Positions 52,696-60,922 of a stretch of DNA of 64,000 bases are shown here, piece by piece. The DNA is taken from NCBI GenBank assembly GCA_965198755.1, contig OZ240673.1, forward strand, positions 1,798,001 through 1,862,000, read 5' to 3'. Position numbers and translations under genes: made by a program. The notes under the pieces were generated by a model that was given only the letters and a program-made list of their open reading frames with translations, was not told the origin of the DNA and searched no databases. The stretch's first letter is position 1. Each line of letters opens with the position of its first letter. Source of the DNA: BOG-908 sp963692875. GTDB taxonomy: Bacteria > Pseudomonadota > Alphaproteobacteria > Acetobacterales > Acetobacteraceae.

Positions 52696-53550
52696 TCAGA
52701 CCAACAGCTCGCGCACCGCCTCCGGCCAGCCCGCCCACTCCATCCCGTGCGTTGCGAACAGCGCCAATGCCAGCCGGTCCATGCCGAACGCGACGCAGGC
52801 GGTATGTGCCGTGGCACCCTCGCTGTCGCGGATGTTCCACACGGTCCCGAAATGCTCGCGGTGGTAGTTGCAGCTCATGCACGCCGTCGGCTGTGACTCG
52901 CTGAAGATGTCGACCAGCACCTCGAATTTCAGCTCCTGCTGCATCTGGCTGGCGGCCATGATCAGCCCGTCGCGCCCGAAGAACGGATCGGAGGCCACCG
53001 CCACGCGCGCGGCGAGCCCGAGGCGGGTGGCCATGTCCTGCGCGCGCGCGACCCAGCCGGTGCGGAAGGCCAGCACGTCGGACGGCGTACCGATGCGCAC
53101 GTATTCGCGCATACGGAACGACTGCAAGCGGTCCAGCGCGGCAGAGGGCTCGTGGCGGAAACACTCGCAGGCTACGTCGAACAGCAAGCCGCCCGCCGGC
53201 AACGGGCCGCGCGAGGCGGCCATCGGGTAAAGCGGGTAGCAGGCGGCCGGCGAGAGCACGAGGTCGGTCGGGGCGAGCGAGGCGGTCCAGCCGCCGGCGA
53301 CGGCGCGGGCGACCTCCGCCTCGCTGCCATGCAGCGCGCAGACGCAGCCGAGCAGGTGGGGAAAGCTCTTGAGGTAGCCGGAGGTCTCCAGCTGCGACCG
53401 GCTCATCACCGGCGGCAGCCGCAGCACTTCCGCCTCGGGCGCACGGAACGCGGTGATGAAGCGGTCCAGGCCGCTGACGACGCGCTCGAAGATGGCGGTG
53501 CGGGCGTGCACGCCGTCCGGCCCGAGCGGACGGAAGAGATCGTTCAGCAA
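52696..53550 (-). CDS. Amino acid--[carrier protein] ligase (seryl-tRNA-synthetase-like)
   Basis: A 284-residue class II aaRS homologue without a tRNA-binding domain, of the Bradyrhizobium Bll0957 type that loads Gly or Ala onto a carrier-protein phosphopantetheine. SPAACYPLYP, the motif 2 region QSFRMREYVRIG and motif 3 GMDRLALALFATHG are clear. C104, E149 and C252 correspond by motif and by a constant offset of 27 to the zinc ligands known in that enzyme (C131, E176, C279). A specific carrier is needed: the acyl carrier protein at 56.1-56.5 kb, on the same strand, is the obvious candidate. Confidence 0.9.
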   Translation of the reverse strand: MLNDLFRPLGPDGVHARTAIFERVVSGLDRFITAFRAPEAEVLRLPPVMSRSQLETSGYLKSFPHLLGCVCALHGSEAEVARAVAGGWTASLAPTDLVLSPAACYPLYPMAASRGPLPAGGLLFDVACECFRHEPSAALDRLQSFRMREYVRIGTPSDVLAFRTGWVARAQDMATRLGLAARVAVASDPFFGRDGLIMAASQMQQELKFEVLVDIFSESQPTACMSCNYHREHFGTVWNIRDSEGATAHTACVAFGMDRLALALFATHGMEWAGWPEAVRELLV

Positions 53551-54018
53551 CGAAACGGGTCTTTGTTGGAAAGCATTAAGAAAGCTCAGTGTCCGTTTGA
53601 AAGCCGGCTTGGTGGATCAGCTGGCGTGGTTTGCCGAGCACCGGAGTGGAGTGACCTTTACGGTCATCAGCACCGGAGCACAGGAAAACCGCGTCAAATG
53701 ACCGCCATGGCGACTCTGCAAACGGACACTCAATCATGAAAGGAGCCTAAGCCGAACACTACGCACAGGGAATGAAGTTCTCGCTTGTCTTTCAGTGTGC
53801 AATCCAGGAGCCGGCCCGATGCGTGAGGCGGCGTGTTGTCTTGGGCACCCGAGCGGGTCGGCTTGCCTGCGCAACCAGTCGCAGCGGGCGAGCCGGTCCT
53901 CGGGCGGCCATCAGCACCGGAGCCGTTTTGCGAGCAGCACGGCGCCGCATGGCAAAACCGCATCACACGGCGTCCCGCGACTTCCGAATAGACACTCACA
54001 CACCCGTCCGCCTGCTCA
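53551..54018. other. Intergenic region with inverted and direct repeats, origin unknown
   Basis: No gene supported. AGTGTCCGTTTG (53588-53599) and CAAACGGACACT (53719-53730) form a perfect 12-bp inverted repeat, 143 bases end to end. CATCAGCACCGGAGC occurs at 53666 and again at 53908; AAAACCGC and GACACTCA recur with it in the same order, so two diverged copies of an element seem present. It separates the ligase gene from the rest of the leftward unit. Confidence 0.6.
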
Positions 54019-55233
54019 CTATACGTCCAACCCTGGCACCTCCGAGAGCAGCAGCGGCTGGGTCAGGCTCCCCATGATGCGGTCGTTGCTGATCATGATG
54101 GTCGACGACATCACGTCACGCACGTGCCGCGCCACGCTGAAGGGCGAGTCGTTCCGGTAGCCCGCCAGCCCGCACGCCTGGGCCGCCTGCATCACGGTGG
54201 CCACGGCCAGCGTGGAGGCCTGCACCTTCGTCATGTTCATTTCTGCCTGGAACTCGAAGGAGGCCAGCACCTCCGGCTCGTCGGCGTGCAGCTCCCAGCG
54301 CCGGGCCGACACGGCCACCAGGCTGGACAGGGTCTGCAGCGTGGCGCGCGCCTGCGTGTAGTGCGCGGCACCTGGCGGCAGCTTGGCCGCGTTGCGGCGC
54401 ACGGCCATGCGGGTAAAAGCGCGCGCGCGCTCGACTGCGGCGGCCGCGATGCCGGCCCAGGCGCCCGACCACACCAGTTGGGAGACTGGCACCATGGTCT
54501 GCACGTGGATGGCGGCGTAGGGCTCGGGCAGGATCTGCGCAGCCTGTCCGCAGCCGCGTAGGTGGAAGCCTGCGCTGCAGGTGCCGCGCATGCCCAGCGT
54601 GTCCCAGCCGCCGGCCGGCTCGAGCGCGCAGTCCTCCCGAGTGAAGGCCACCAGCACCTGGTCGGCGGCGGCGGCCTCGGGGTGGCGGCGCGCGGTGATC
54701 AGGATGGCGTCCGCCTGCCCGCCGTAGGACATCACGCTGGACGCACGGTCCAGCGTGAAGCCGCCCGGCGCGGTGGTGACCGCGGCAAGGCTGGCGCGCA
54801 CGTCGCCGCCGGTCTGGCCCTCGGTGGTGGAGGACGCCAGCAGCATCTGCTCGGCGCCCACCCGGTGCAGCAGGCCCTGCTGCCAGGCGCCGGTGCCGCC
54901 GTGCCGCAGCAGGCAGGCCACGCAGGACTGGTGCATGGCGAAGATCATCGCGGTGGACGCGCAGGCCTGCCCGAGCCGGTAGCAGATGGTGAGGAGGTCG
55001 CTGACGCTGGCACCCTCGCCGCCCAAACGCGGCGGCAGCATCGCGCCCAGCAGCCCGGTGCGCCGCAGGGCCGCCACCGCTTCGGCGGGAAAACGCGCGT
55101 CGCGGTCCACGTCGTCGGCCCACACCGCGGCGATGCGTGCCGCCTCGTCGGCGCGCGCGGCGAGGCCGGGCGAAAAGGAGGCGTGATCGGTGCGGCTCGG
55201 GCGGATCGCCGAGGGGGGAGAGTTGATGTTCAT
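54019..55233 (-). CDS. Acyl-CoA-dehydrogenase-family flavoprotein, probably acting on a carrier-bound substrate
   Basis: 404 residues with the ACAD layout: N-terminal helices (ACASTAMIFAMHQSCVACLL), a middle beta domain (SSTTEGQTGGDVRASLAAVT, SVMSYGGQADAILITAR) and C-terminal helices. The C-terminal sequence is atypical for CoA-linked family members. Its start overlaps the thioesterase stop by 4 bases (ATGA), so it is translated with the thioesterase and carrier protein. Relatives in biosynthetic clusters oxidise aminoacyl or acyl groups on carrier proteins; that role is inferred from context. Confidence 0.85.
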   Translation of the reverse strand: MNINSPPSAIRPSRTDHASFSPGLAARADEAARIAAVWADDVDRDARFPAEAVAALRRTGLLGAMLPPRLGGEGASVSDLLTICYRLGQACASTAMIFAMHQSCVACLLRHGGTGAWQQGLLHRVGAEQMLLASSTTEGQTGGDVRASLAAVTTAPGGFTLDRASSVMSYGGQADAILITARRHPEAAAADQVLVAFTREDCALEPAGGWDTLGMRGTCSAGFHLRGCGQAAQILPEPYAAIHVQTMVPVSQLVWSGAWAGIAAAAVERARAFTRMAVRRNAAKLPPGAAHYTQARATLQTLSSLVAVSARRWELHADEPEVLASFEFQAEMNMTKVQASTLAVATVMQAAQACGLAGYRNDSPFSVARHVRDVMSSTIMISNDRIMGSLTQPLLLSEVPGLDV

Positions 55234-56150
55234 TCCGCCGCGATACTTTCGTTCATGGTTGCACGTGCGGATGCCTGCAGGGCGCCCTGGTGCACGCCGT
55301 CCGGCGCGGGTTGCGGCAGGCCGGACGCGGACATCCGGGCGCGCAGCAGGTCGGCCAGCCTGGCCACGTTGGGCTCGCGCATGATGGTCAGGTGGTTGCC
55401 CGGCAGGGTGACGACGTCGACCCCGCACGGTGCCACGGCCGACCAGCCAAGCGCCGCCTCGTCGTGCAGCAGCAGCAGCGGCTGTGTCTGCGCGCGGATC
55501 AGGGTGACCGGGCCGGACCAGGGCAGCGGCCGGTAGGCTTCCAGCAGGTCGAACTCGCGCTGCATGGCCAGCCGCACCTCCGCCGAGTAGCGCGAGGTGT
55601 CGATGATACCCTCCAGCGTGTGCCTGCCGCGCATCGCCTGGCGCAGGTGGCGGCGGACGTTGCGCCAGGCCTGCTGACGGCTTGACTGCAGCAGGTCGTC
55701 GCGCACCCAGCCGGGCAGGTTGGCCACGAAGCGCCACGCCGTGGCCGGCACGGAGCGCGCGCTCACCCGCCAGCCCGGCCGCCGCGTGTCGATCAGGACC
55801 AGCATGCCCACCTCGTGGCCGGCGGCCGAGAGTTGGCGCGCCACCTCGAAGGCGATGGCCGCCCCGCCGGAATAGCCGCCCAGCATCAGGCCGCCCCGCC
55901 GGGGGTGCTTCAGCACGGCCGCAGCAATCTCGGCCGCGAGGTCCTCGACGCTGCGCGTCTGGCTGGTGGCCAGGCCGGTGCGCAAGGCCACCAGGCGGTG
56001 CGACGGGCCCAGCCGCAATGCCAGCGCCTGCAGGTTGAGCACGTTGCCGCCAATGCCCGGCACGCAGAAGAACGGTGCCGGACGGTCGTCCGCGGCCTCG
56101 GACGCGCGCTCAGTCTGCAGCATGGCGGTCGGGCTCGAGCGGTGCGGCAT
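55230..56150 (-). CDS. Thioesterase (alpha/beta hydrolase, NRPS/type II-like)
   Basis: 306 residues. FFCVPGIGGNVLNLQALALR matches the start of NRPS-type thioesterase domains, the nucleophile is S94 in LGGYSGGAAIAFE, and the C-terminal catalytic His is in LPGNHLTIM. It would release or edit the product on the carrier protein. The ATG at 56150 overlaps the carrier-protein gene by 41 bases; ATG 56123 is another start and still overlaps. Confidence 0.88.
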   Translation of the reverse strand: MPHRSSPTAMLQTERASEAADDRPAPFFCVPGIGGNVLNLQALALRLGPSHRLVALRTGLATSQTRSVEDLAAEIAAAVLKHPRRGGLMLGGYSGGAAIAFEVARQLSAAGHEVGMLVLIDTRRPGWRVSARSVPATAWRFVANLPGWVRDDLLQSSRQQAWRNVRRHLRQAMRGRHTLEGIIDTSRYSAEVRLAMQREFDLLEAYRPLPWSGPVTLIRAQTQPLLLLHDEAALGWSAVAPCGVDVVTLPGNHLTIMREPNVARLADLLRARMSASGLPQPAPDGVHQGALQASARATMNESIAAE

Positions 56151-56472
56151 GAAGGTGCCGCGGTGCAGAGAGGCGCGCCATCAGGGCGGCGATGCTGGCG
56201 ACCGACCGGAAATGCTCGGCCGCCATCTCGCGGCGCGGCACCTCGAGGTCGAAACGGCTTTCCAGCGCCAGGATCAGCGCCACCAGGCCCATCGACGACA
56301 GGCCGGCCGCCACCAGGGAGTCCTCGTCGCCCGGGCGAGCGTCGGAGCCGCGCAGCTCCAGCGCGTCGCGCACCAGGCTGCGCACGACGTCACGCATGCC
56401 TGCCGCCACCTGCGCGGCACCGGCTGAATGAATAACGCCGCTCGCGTCGTCGGCCAGGAAACTTTGGGACAT
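56110..56472 (-). CDS. Acyl/peptidyl carrier protein (leftward unit)
   Basis: A 120-residue carrier protein. Four-helix features are MRDVVRSLVRDALEL, the attachment region DSLVAAGLSSMGLVALILAL with S60 as the phosphopantetheine site (Ser in SSM rather than the usual DSL), and HFRSVASIAALMARL. First gene of the leftward unit; it overlaps the thioesterase. Likely the partner of the amino acid--[carrier protein] ligase. A phosphopantetheinyl transferase is not in the window. Confidence 0.85.
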   Translation of the reverse strand: MSQSFLADDASGVIHSAGAAQVAAGMRDVVRSLVRDALELRGSDARPGDEDSLVAAGLSSMGLVALILALESRFDLEVPRREMAAEHFRSVASIAALMARLSAPRHLHAAPLEPDRHAAD

Positions 56473-56543
56473 GATGGATCGTCTCGCCACAGAGATGAGT
56501 TTCGGGTCTGGCGTATATCGAAGTCAACATAAATACGCGCGAG

Positions 56544-56579
56544 CTTGCACGCCGGCAGTGTATGGTGCCGGCGCGCAAG
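56544..56579. promoter_or_regulatory. Candidate operator in the divergent promoter region of the cluster
   Basis: Arms CTTGCACGCCGGCA (56544-56557) and TGCCGGCGCGCAAG (56566-56579) are inverted repeats with 13 of 14 matches around 8 bases. The centre is about 90 bases from the carrier-protein start and 80 from the decarboxylase start. No regulator gene is in the cluster. Confidence 0.5.
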
Positions 56580-56641
56580 ATGCAGGCCGGCGTTAACGAA
56601 AAGCAAAGCAGGCGAGTCGACACAGTCACCGGAGATGGTTG

Positions 56642-58090
56642 ATGGACATGCTGCAAAATGATCCGAATGAGCGTGACGCAACGCTGCTTTTTCCCGCGCA
56701 GGTTGCACGGCAACGCATCGACGCGACGATCGACACGCTCCTCTGCGACGTGCCGGAACGTATGGCGACGCATTCGGTAGGCCCAAGTTTCGATCAGGCA
56801 AAGTTCCGCGCAGAATTGGCCGCGTTCACCTTCGATCGTCCGCACGAGCTTGGCGCCGCGCTGCACTGGGTGGTTGAGCAGATGGAGCACGGCAACGTCC
56901 AAGTGACGCACCCGCGCTATTTCGGCCTGTTCAACCCAGCACCGAGTTTTCCCGCCCAGTGCGCAGACCGCATCTCCGCCGCGTTCAACCCGCAGCTTGC
57001 GAGTGCGACCACCTCGCCGGCCGCAGTCGCCATCGAACGGCACGTCACCGACGCGCTGGCGCGCCGCGCGGGGTTGCCTGACGGTGCCGGCGGCCACTTC
57101 ACCACAGGCGGCTCGGAGGCGAACTTCACCGCGCTGATCTGCGCGCTGACGGCAGCGCATCAAGATTTCGCGAGCAAGGGCGTGCGCTGCTTCGCCGGTG
57201 CGCCGCGCATCTACGTTTCGCGTGACGCGCACCTGGCGTGGATAAAGATCGCGCAGATGGCCGGGATCGGGCGCGAAGCGGTGCGTCTCGTTGCAACCGA
57301 CGGCACGGGCAGGCTTGATGCGGCACAACTCGACTGCGTTCTGCGCGACGATATCGCGGCGGGCGACATGCCGGTGATGATCGCCGCGACAGCGGGCACC
57401 ACGGGTGCCGGCATGATCGATCCGTTAACCGCGTGTGCGAACGTCGCACACGCCACGCATATTTGGTTCCACGTAGATGCAGCCTGGGGTGGCGCGCTGA
57501 TCGCATCCTGCACGCATGCCAAACAGTTGCGCGGCATGGAGCGGGCGGATTCGGTGACGATCGACGCTCACAAATGGTTCGCCACAACCATGGGCTGCGG
57601 CGTGTTCCTGGCGCGCCGCAGCGCCGACCTGGCCGCGACGTTCCACGTGCAGACCAGCTTCATGCCGCCAGGCGTGGCACAGGAAGATCCTTACGCCACC
57701 ACAGTGCAATGGTCGCGCCGCTTCCTCGGGCTGCGGCTGTTCCTCTCGCTGGCAACCGCGGGTTGGGAGGGTCACGGCGCGCAGGTGGACCACGCGATCG
57801 GGCTGGCGGCACTGCTGGCGCGCGACCTGCAGGCGCTCGGCTGGCGCGTGGTCAACGCCTCGCCTGCTGCTGTACTCTGCGTATTGCCGCCGGACGGGGC
57901 GCCGGCGGCGAACATCATCGTGCAACGTGTCGTCGCCGCCGGCCGTGCGTGGGTGTTCACGACGCGCTTCGAAGGCGTGCAGGTGGTCCGCGTCTGCATC
58001 AGCAACGGCAGGACGACGACTCAGGATGTTGCTGAGTTGGTAACCGCGCTGGAAGCTGCGCGCGGGCAAAAGCAAGCAGTTCTTTTTTGA
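56642..58090 (+). CDS. Group II PLP-dependent amino acid decarboxylase
   Basis: 482 residues of the glutamate/aromatic/histidine decarboxylase-like fold-type I group. HFTTGGSEANFTALICAL (cofactor site), WFHVDAAWGGALIAS and K311 in TIDAHKWFATTMGCGVFL (the Schiff-base Lys) are all present. It would supply an amine from an amino acid; the substrate cannot be told. ATG 56642 follows GGAGATGG. The last codons (KQAVLF) and the TGA come from the adjoining repeat arm. Confidence 0.88.
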   Translation: MDMLQNDPNERDATLLFPAQVARQRIDATIDTLLCDVPERMATHSVGPSFDQAKFRAELAAFTFDRPHELGAALHWVVEQMEHGNVQVTHPRYFGLFNPAPSFPAQCADRISAAFNPQLASATTSPAAVAIERHVTDALARRAGLPDGAGGHFTTGGSEANFTALICALTAAHQDFASKGVRCFAGAPRIYVSRDAHLAWIKIAQMAGIGREAVRLVATDGTGRLDAAQLDCVLRDDIAAGDMPVMIAATAGTTGAGMIDPLTACANVAHATHIWFHVDAAWGGALIASCTHAKQLRGMERADSVTIDAHKWFATTMGCGVFLARRSADLAATFHVQTSFMPPGVAQEDPYATTVQWSRRFLGLRLFLSLATAGWEGHGAQVDHAIGLAALLARDLQALGWRVVNASPAAVLCVLPPDGAPAANIIVQRVVAAGRAWVFTTRFEGVQVVRVCISNGRTTTQDVAELVTALEAARGQKQAVLF

Positions 58091-58205
58091 AAAAAAGAAC
58101 CAAAAAACTTTTGTCTCCGCTGTCGCGCGCTCGCCGGAGAGTCCGCGACAGCGGAGACAAAAGTCTTTTGCTTCTTTTCTTCAGAAAAGAAGGCCTTGCT
58201 TGCTT
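58071..58205. repeat. Paired-hairpin repeat, copy 37
   Basis: Left stem GTTC/GAAC, right stem CTTC/GAAG; spacer a near-perfect palindrome (TCTCCGCTGTCGCG). The left arm supplies the end of the decarboxylase gene. Confidence 0.92.
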
Positions 58206-58211
58206 ACCCAA

Positions 58212-58237
58212 CAGGTAACACGCAAACGTGTTACCTG
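58212..58237. promoter_or_regulatory. Perfect 11-bp inverted repeat before the MetY-like gene
   Basis: CAGGTAACACG (58212-58222) and CGTGTTACCTG (58227-58237) are exact inverted repeats around CAAA, ending 23 bases before the ATG at 58261. It could be a repressor operator or a leader hairpin; it resembles no repeat arm. Confidence 0.5.
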
Positions 58238-58260
58238 CGCAATTTCACACCGTGTATGTA

Positions 58261-59619
58261 ATGTTTCAGTTGATTGCAGCGCAACGAAGCGCCGGCGCAC
58301 ACGAGGAACTCGCGTTGCACAGGGACACCGCCGCCATCCACGGCGGGTACGACACCGAGGCGACCACGCACGCGCTTGCCGTGCCGATCTACCAGACCGC
58401 GGCCTACGCGTTCGACAGTGCCGAGCATGCCGCGTCCCTGTTCGACCTCGAAGCGGAAGGCTACCGCTACAGCCGTATCAGCAACCCCACCTGCGAGGTG
58501 CTGGAACGCCGCGTCGCACTGCTGGAAGGCGGGCTGCAGGCGATGGTCACCGCCTGCGGCCAGGCCGCGCTGCACACCGCGATCGCCAACCTCGTTGATC
58601 CCGGCAGCAACATCGTCTCCGTGCCGCAGCTCTACGGCACCACCCACACGCTGTTCGCGCACCATCTGCGCCGCCAGGGCGTCAGTGTGCGTTTCGCGGC
58701 GGACGACCAGCCGGAGAGCATTGCGGCGCTGATTGATGGCGACACGCGCGCGGTTTTCTGTGAGAGTGTCGGCAACCCTGCGGGAAATATCTGCGACGTG
58801 TCTCAACTGGCGCGTGTGGCGCACGCGCAGGGCGTCCCGCTGGTGGTGGACAACACGGTGGCCACCCCGATGCTGCTGCGCCCGATCGAGCACGGTGCGG
58901 ACGTGGTGGTGCACTCGCTGACCAAGTTCATGGGCGGCCACGGCACCACGCTGGGCGGCGCCATCGTGGATGCCGGGCGTTTCGACTGGCGTGCGCAGGC
59001 CGGACGCTTCCCGATGTTCAACGAGCCAGACCACTCCTACCACGGCCTGGTGTACACCGAGCGGTTCAGGGCGGCCGCCTACATCGCGCGCTGCCGCAGC
59101 GTGTTCCAGCGCACCATGGGCGCGGTGCTCTCGCCGTTCAACGCGTTCCTGCTGCTGCAGGGGATCGAGACGCTGGGCGTGCGGATGGACCGCCACGTGG
59201 AGAACGCCCGCACGGTCGCGCGCTTCCTGCGTGACGACCCGCGCGTTGCGTGGGTCAGCTACACCGGCTTCGCAGACAGTCCGTACCACGCGCTGCTGCA
59301 GCGGTACTGCGCCGGCCGGGCGCCCTCGCTGCTCAGCTTCGGCGTGCGCGGCGGGCTGGCGTCCGCCACCGCGTTCTACGACGCGCTGCGCCTGGTGCGC
59401 CGCGTGGTCAACCTCGGCGATGCGAAGTCTCTGGCCTGCCACCCGGCGTCCACCACCCACCGCCAGATGACCACGGCCGAACAGGCGGCGGCAGGCGTCT
59501 CGCCGGACATGATCCGGCTCAGCATCGGCATCGAGCACGCGGACGACATCCTGGCCGACCTGGACCAGGCGCTGGCCGCCGCCATCGGCCGGCGCCCGGC
59601 CGCGGTGCAGGCGGCATGA
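58261..59619 (+). CDS. Cys/Met-metabolism PLP enzyme, O-acylhomoserine sulfhydrylase-like
   Basis: 452 residues of the MetY/MetZ/MetC gamma-family. YRYSRISNPTCEVLERRVAL, CGQAALHTAIANLVDPGSN and K222 in VVHSLTKFMGGHGTTLGGAI (Schiff-base Lys) are present, as is PASTTHRQMT near the C-terminus. These enzymes exchange the gamma group of an O-acyl-homoserine for a nucleophile, usually sulfide. The next gene is a MetA-like acyltransferase, which could make the O-acyl substrate. The carrier-protein context suggests a nucleophile other than sulfide (inference). ATG 58261 chosen. Confidence 0.9.
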   Translation: MFQLIAAQRSAGAHEELALHRDTAAIHGGYDTEATTHALAVPIYQTAAYAFDSAEHAASLFDLEAEGYRYSRISNPTCEVLERRVALLEGGLQAMVTACGQAALHTAIANLVDPGSNIVSVPQLYGTTHTLFAHHLRRQGVSVRFAADDQPESIAALIDGDTRAVFCESVGNPAGNICDVSQLARVAHAQGVPLVVDNTVATPMLLRPIEHGADVVVHSLTKFMGGHGTTLGGAIVDAGRFDWRAQAGRFPMFNEPDHSYHGLVYTERFRAAAYIARCRSVFQRTMGAVLSPFNAFLLLQGIETLGVRMDRHVENARTVARFLRDDPRVAWVSYTGFADSPYHALLQRYCAGRAPSLLSFGVRGGLASATAFYDALRLVRRVVNLGDAKSLACHPASTTHRQMTTAEQAAAGVSPDMIRLSIGIEHADDILADLDQALAAAIGRRPAAVQAA

Positions 59620-60593
59620 GCGGGATCGCCATCGGCCTGGTCAACGCCATGGGCGGCGAGGCGCACGCGCCCACCGAGCGCCGCATCCGCGCCCTGCTCG
59701 CCGCCGCATCCCCGCACGCCCCGGTGGCGCTACGCTGCTTCACCCTGGACGGGCCCGCCGCCGCCACCCCGCATGCCCTGCGGCAGGCCGGGCTGGACGG
59801 GCTGATCGTGACCGGCGCCCCCTCGGCCGCTCACGCCCTGCGGGACGAGCCAGCCTGGCCGGGTCTGGCCAGGCTGGTGGACTACGCGGCCGAGCAGGCG
59901 CTACCGGCGATGTGGCTGTGCATGGCCGCCCACGCCGCCGTGCATTGGCTGGACGGCATCGAACGCCGGCGCCTGCCAGCCAAGCTGGTGGGCCTGATGG
60001 CCTGCGCGCGCACCGGCGCCGCCCACCCCATCACCACCGGGCTGCCGCAACGCTGGCGCGTCCCGCACTCGCGCCACAACGCCGTGGGCGCGGACGCGCT
60101 GCTGGCCTGCGGTTACCGCATCCTGTCGAGCTCGGCGGAGGCCGGGGCGGATGTGTTCACCCGCAGGGTCGGCGGCCGCGGCGGCACCCGCTTCGTGTTC
60201 TGCCAGGGCCATCCGGAGTACGACGCGCAGGCGCTATTGCGAGAGTACCGGCGCGACGTCGCGCGCTTCCTCGCCGGTGGCACCGCGCCCTATCCCGGCC
60301 TGCCGCGGCATTGCTTCAGCGCCGCCAGCCGCGCCGCGCTGGAGGAGTTCCAGGCACGCGCCACGCGCGACCGCCACGCCGTGGGGATGGACGCGTTTCC
60401 TGCCGCCTGTGCTGCGGATCTGCGCGACGGCTGGTCCGGCGTGGCGGTCCGCCTCTACGCCAACTGGCTGGCCGACCTGGGCGCCGGCAGGCGGCCGCAA
60501 GCCGCCGCGGCGCCGGCCCTGCCGGCCGAAACCGGCGCGGTGCCGGCCCAGCCGCCCTCAGCCGGCAACATGGAGAGCGCATGGACCAGATGA
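59616..60593 (+). CDS. Homoserine O-acyltransferase-like protein (MetA family)
   Basis: 325 residues of the glutamine-amidotransferase-like HTS family. The catalytic set is present: C102 in WLCMAAHAAVHW, H199 and E201 in GHPEYDAQ, and VPHSRHN, equivalent to E. coli MetA C142, H235, E237. It would acylate homoserine using succinyl- or acetyl-CoA. ATG overlaps the MetY-like stop by 4 bases. The C-terminus has an extra Ala/Pro tail. Acyl preference is not readable by eye. Confidence 0.88.
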   Translation: MSGIAIGLVNAMGGEAHAPTERRIRALLAAASPHAPVALRCFTLDGPAAATPHALRQAGLDGLIVTGAPSAAHALRDEPAWPGLARLVDYAAEQALPAMWLCMAAHAAVHWLDGIERRRLPAKLVGLMACARTGAAHPITTGLPQRWRVPHSRHNAVGADALLACGYRILSSSAEAGADVFTRRVGGRGGTRFVFCQGHPEYDAQALLREYRRDVARFLAGGTAPYPGLPRHCFSAASRAALEEFQARATRDRHAVGMDAFPAACAADLRDGWSGVAVRLYANWLADLGAGRRPQAAAAPALPAETGAVPAQPPSAGNMESAWTR

Positions 60594-60919
60594 CGACCAG
60601 CCCGGATGCGACGGTGCCGAATGCGGCGGTAAGGGCGGCCGTGGCCGAGACCTTCGCGGAGGTGGCGCACGAACACGGCGTGACGCTGGGCGCGCTGGAC
60701 GCGGACACACCGCTGTTCGGCATGGCATTGGATTCGCTGTGCCTGGCGGTGATCGTGGCGCGGCTGGAGGTGCGGCTCGGCGTGGACCCGTTCGCCGCCG
60801 AGGACCTGGTGCTGCCGGCCAGCTTCGGCGACTTCGTGACTCTCTACGAGCGTGCCGGCCCTGCCGCGCCTGCCGTCCGGGTCCGCGAGGGCTCGCCTGG
60901 TGCGCGCGCGGGTGCCTGA
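60581..60919 (+). CDS. Acyl carrier protein (rightward unit)
   Basis: A 112-residue carrier protein starting at ATG 60581 behind GGAGAGCGC; it overlaps the MetA-like gene by 13 bases. FGMALDSLCLAVIVARLEVR has the classical DSL attachment site with S52, and FGDFVTLYERA forms helix four. It is distinct from the leftward carrier protein. The AMP-forming ligase and reductase following it are its likely partners. Confidence 0.85.
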   Translation: MDQMTTSPDATVPNAAVRAAVAETFAEVAHEHGVTLGALDADTPLFGMALDSLCLAVIVARLEVRLGVDPFAAEDLVLPASFGDFVTLYERAGPAAPAVRVREGSPGARAGA

Positions 60920-60922
60920 GCA

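Noticed and set aside
58200..58262. SAM-II or other riboswitch before the MetY-like gene
   Set aside because: Only a simple perfect hairpin is present in a very short leader; no pseudoknot or other conserved riboswitch element was recognised.
58261..60593. MetY-like plus MetA-like genes as plain methionine biosynthesis
   Set aside because: Not excluded, but translational coupling with a carrier protein, AMP ligase and reductase fits a specialised pathway better.
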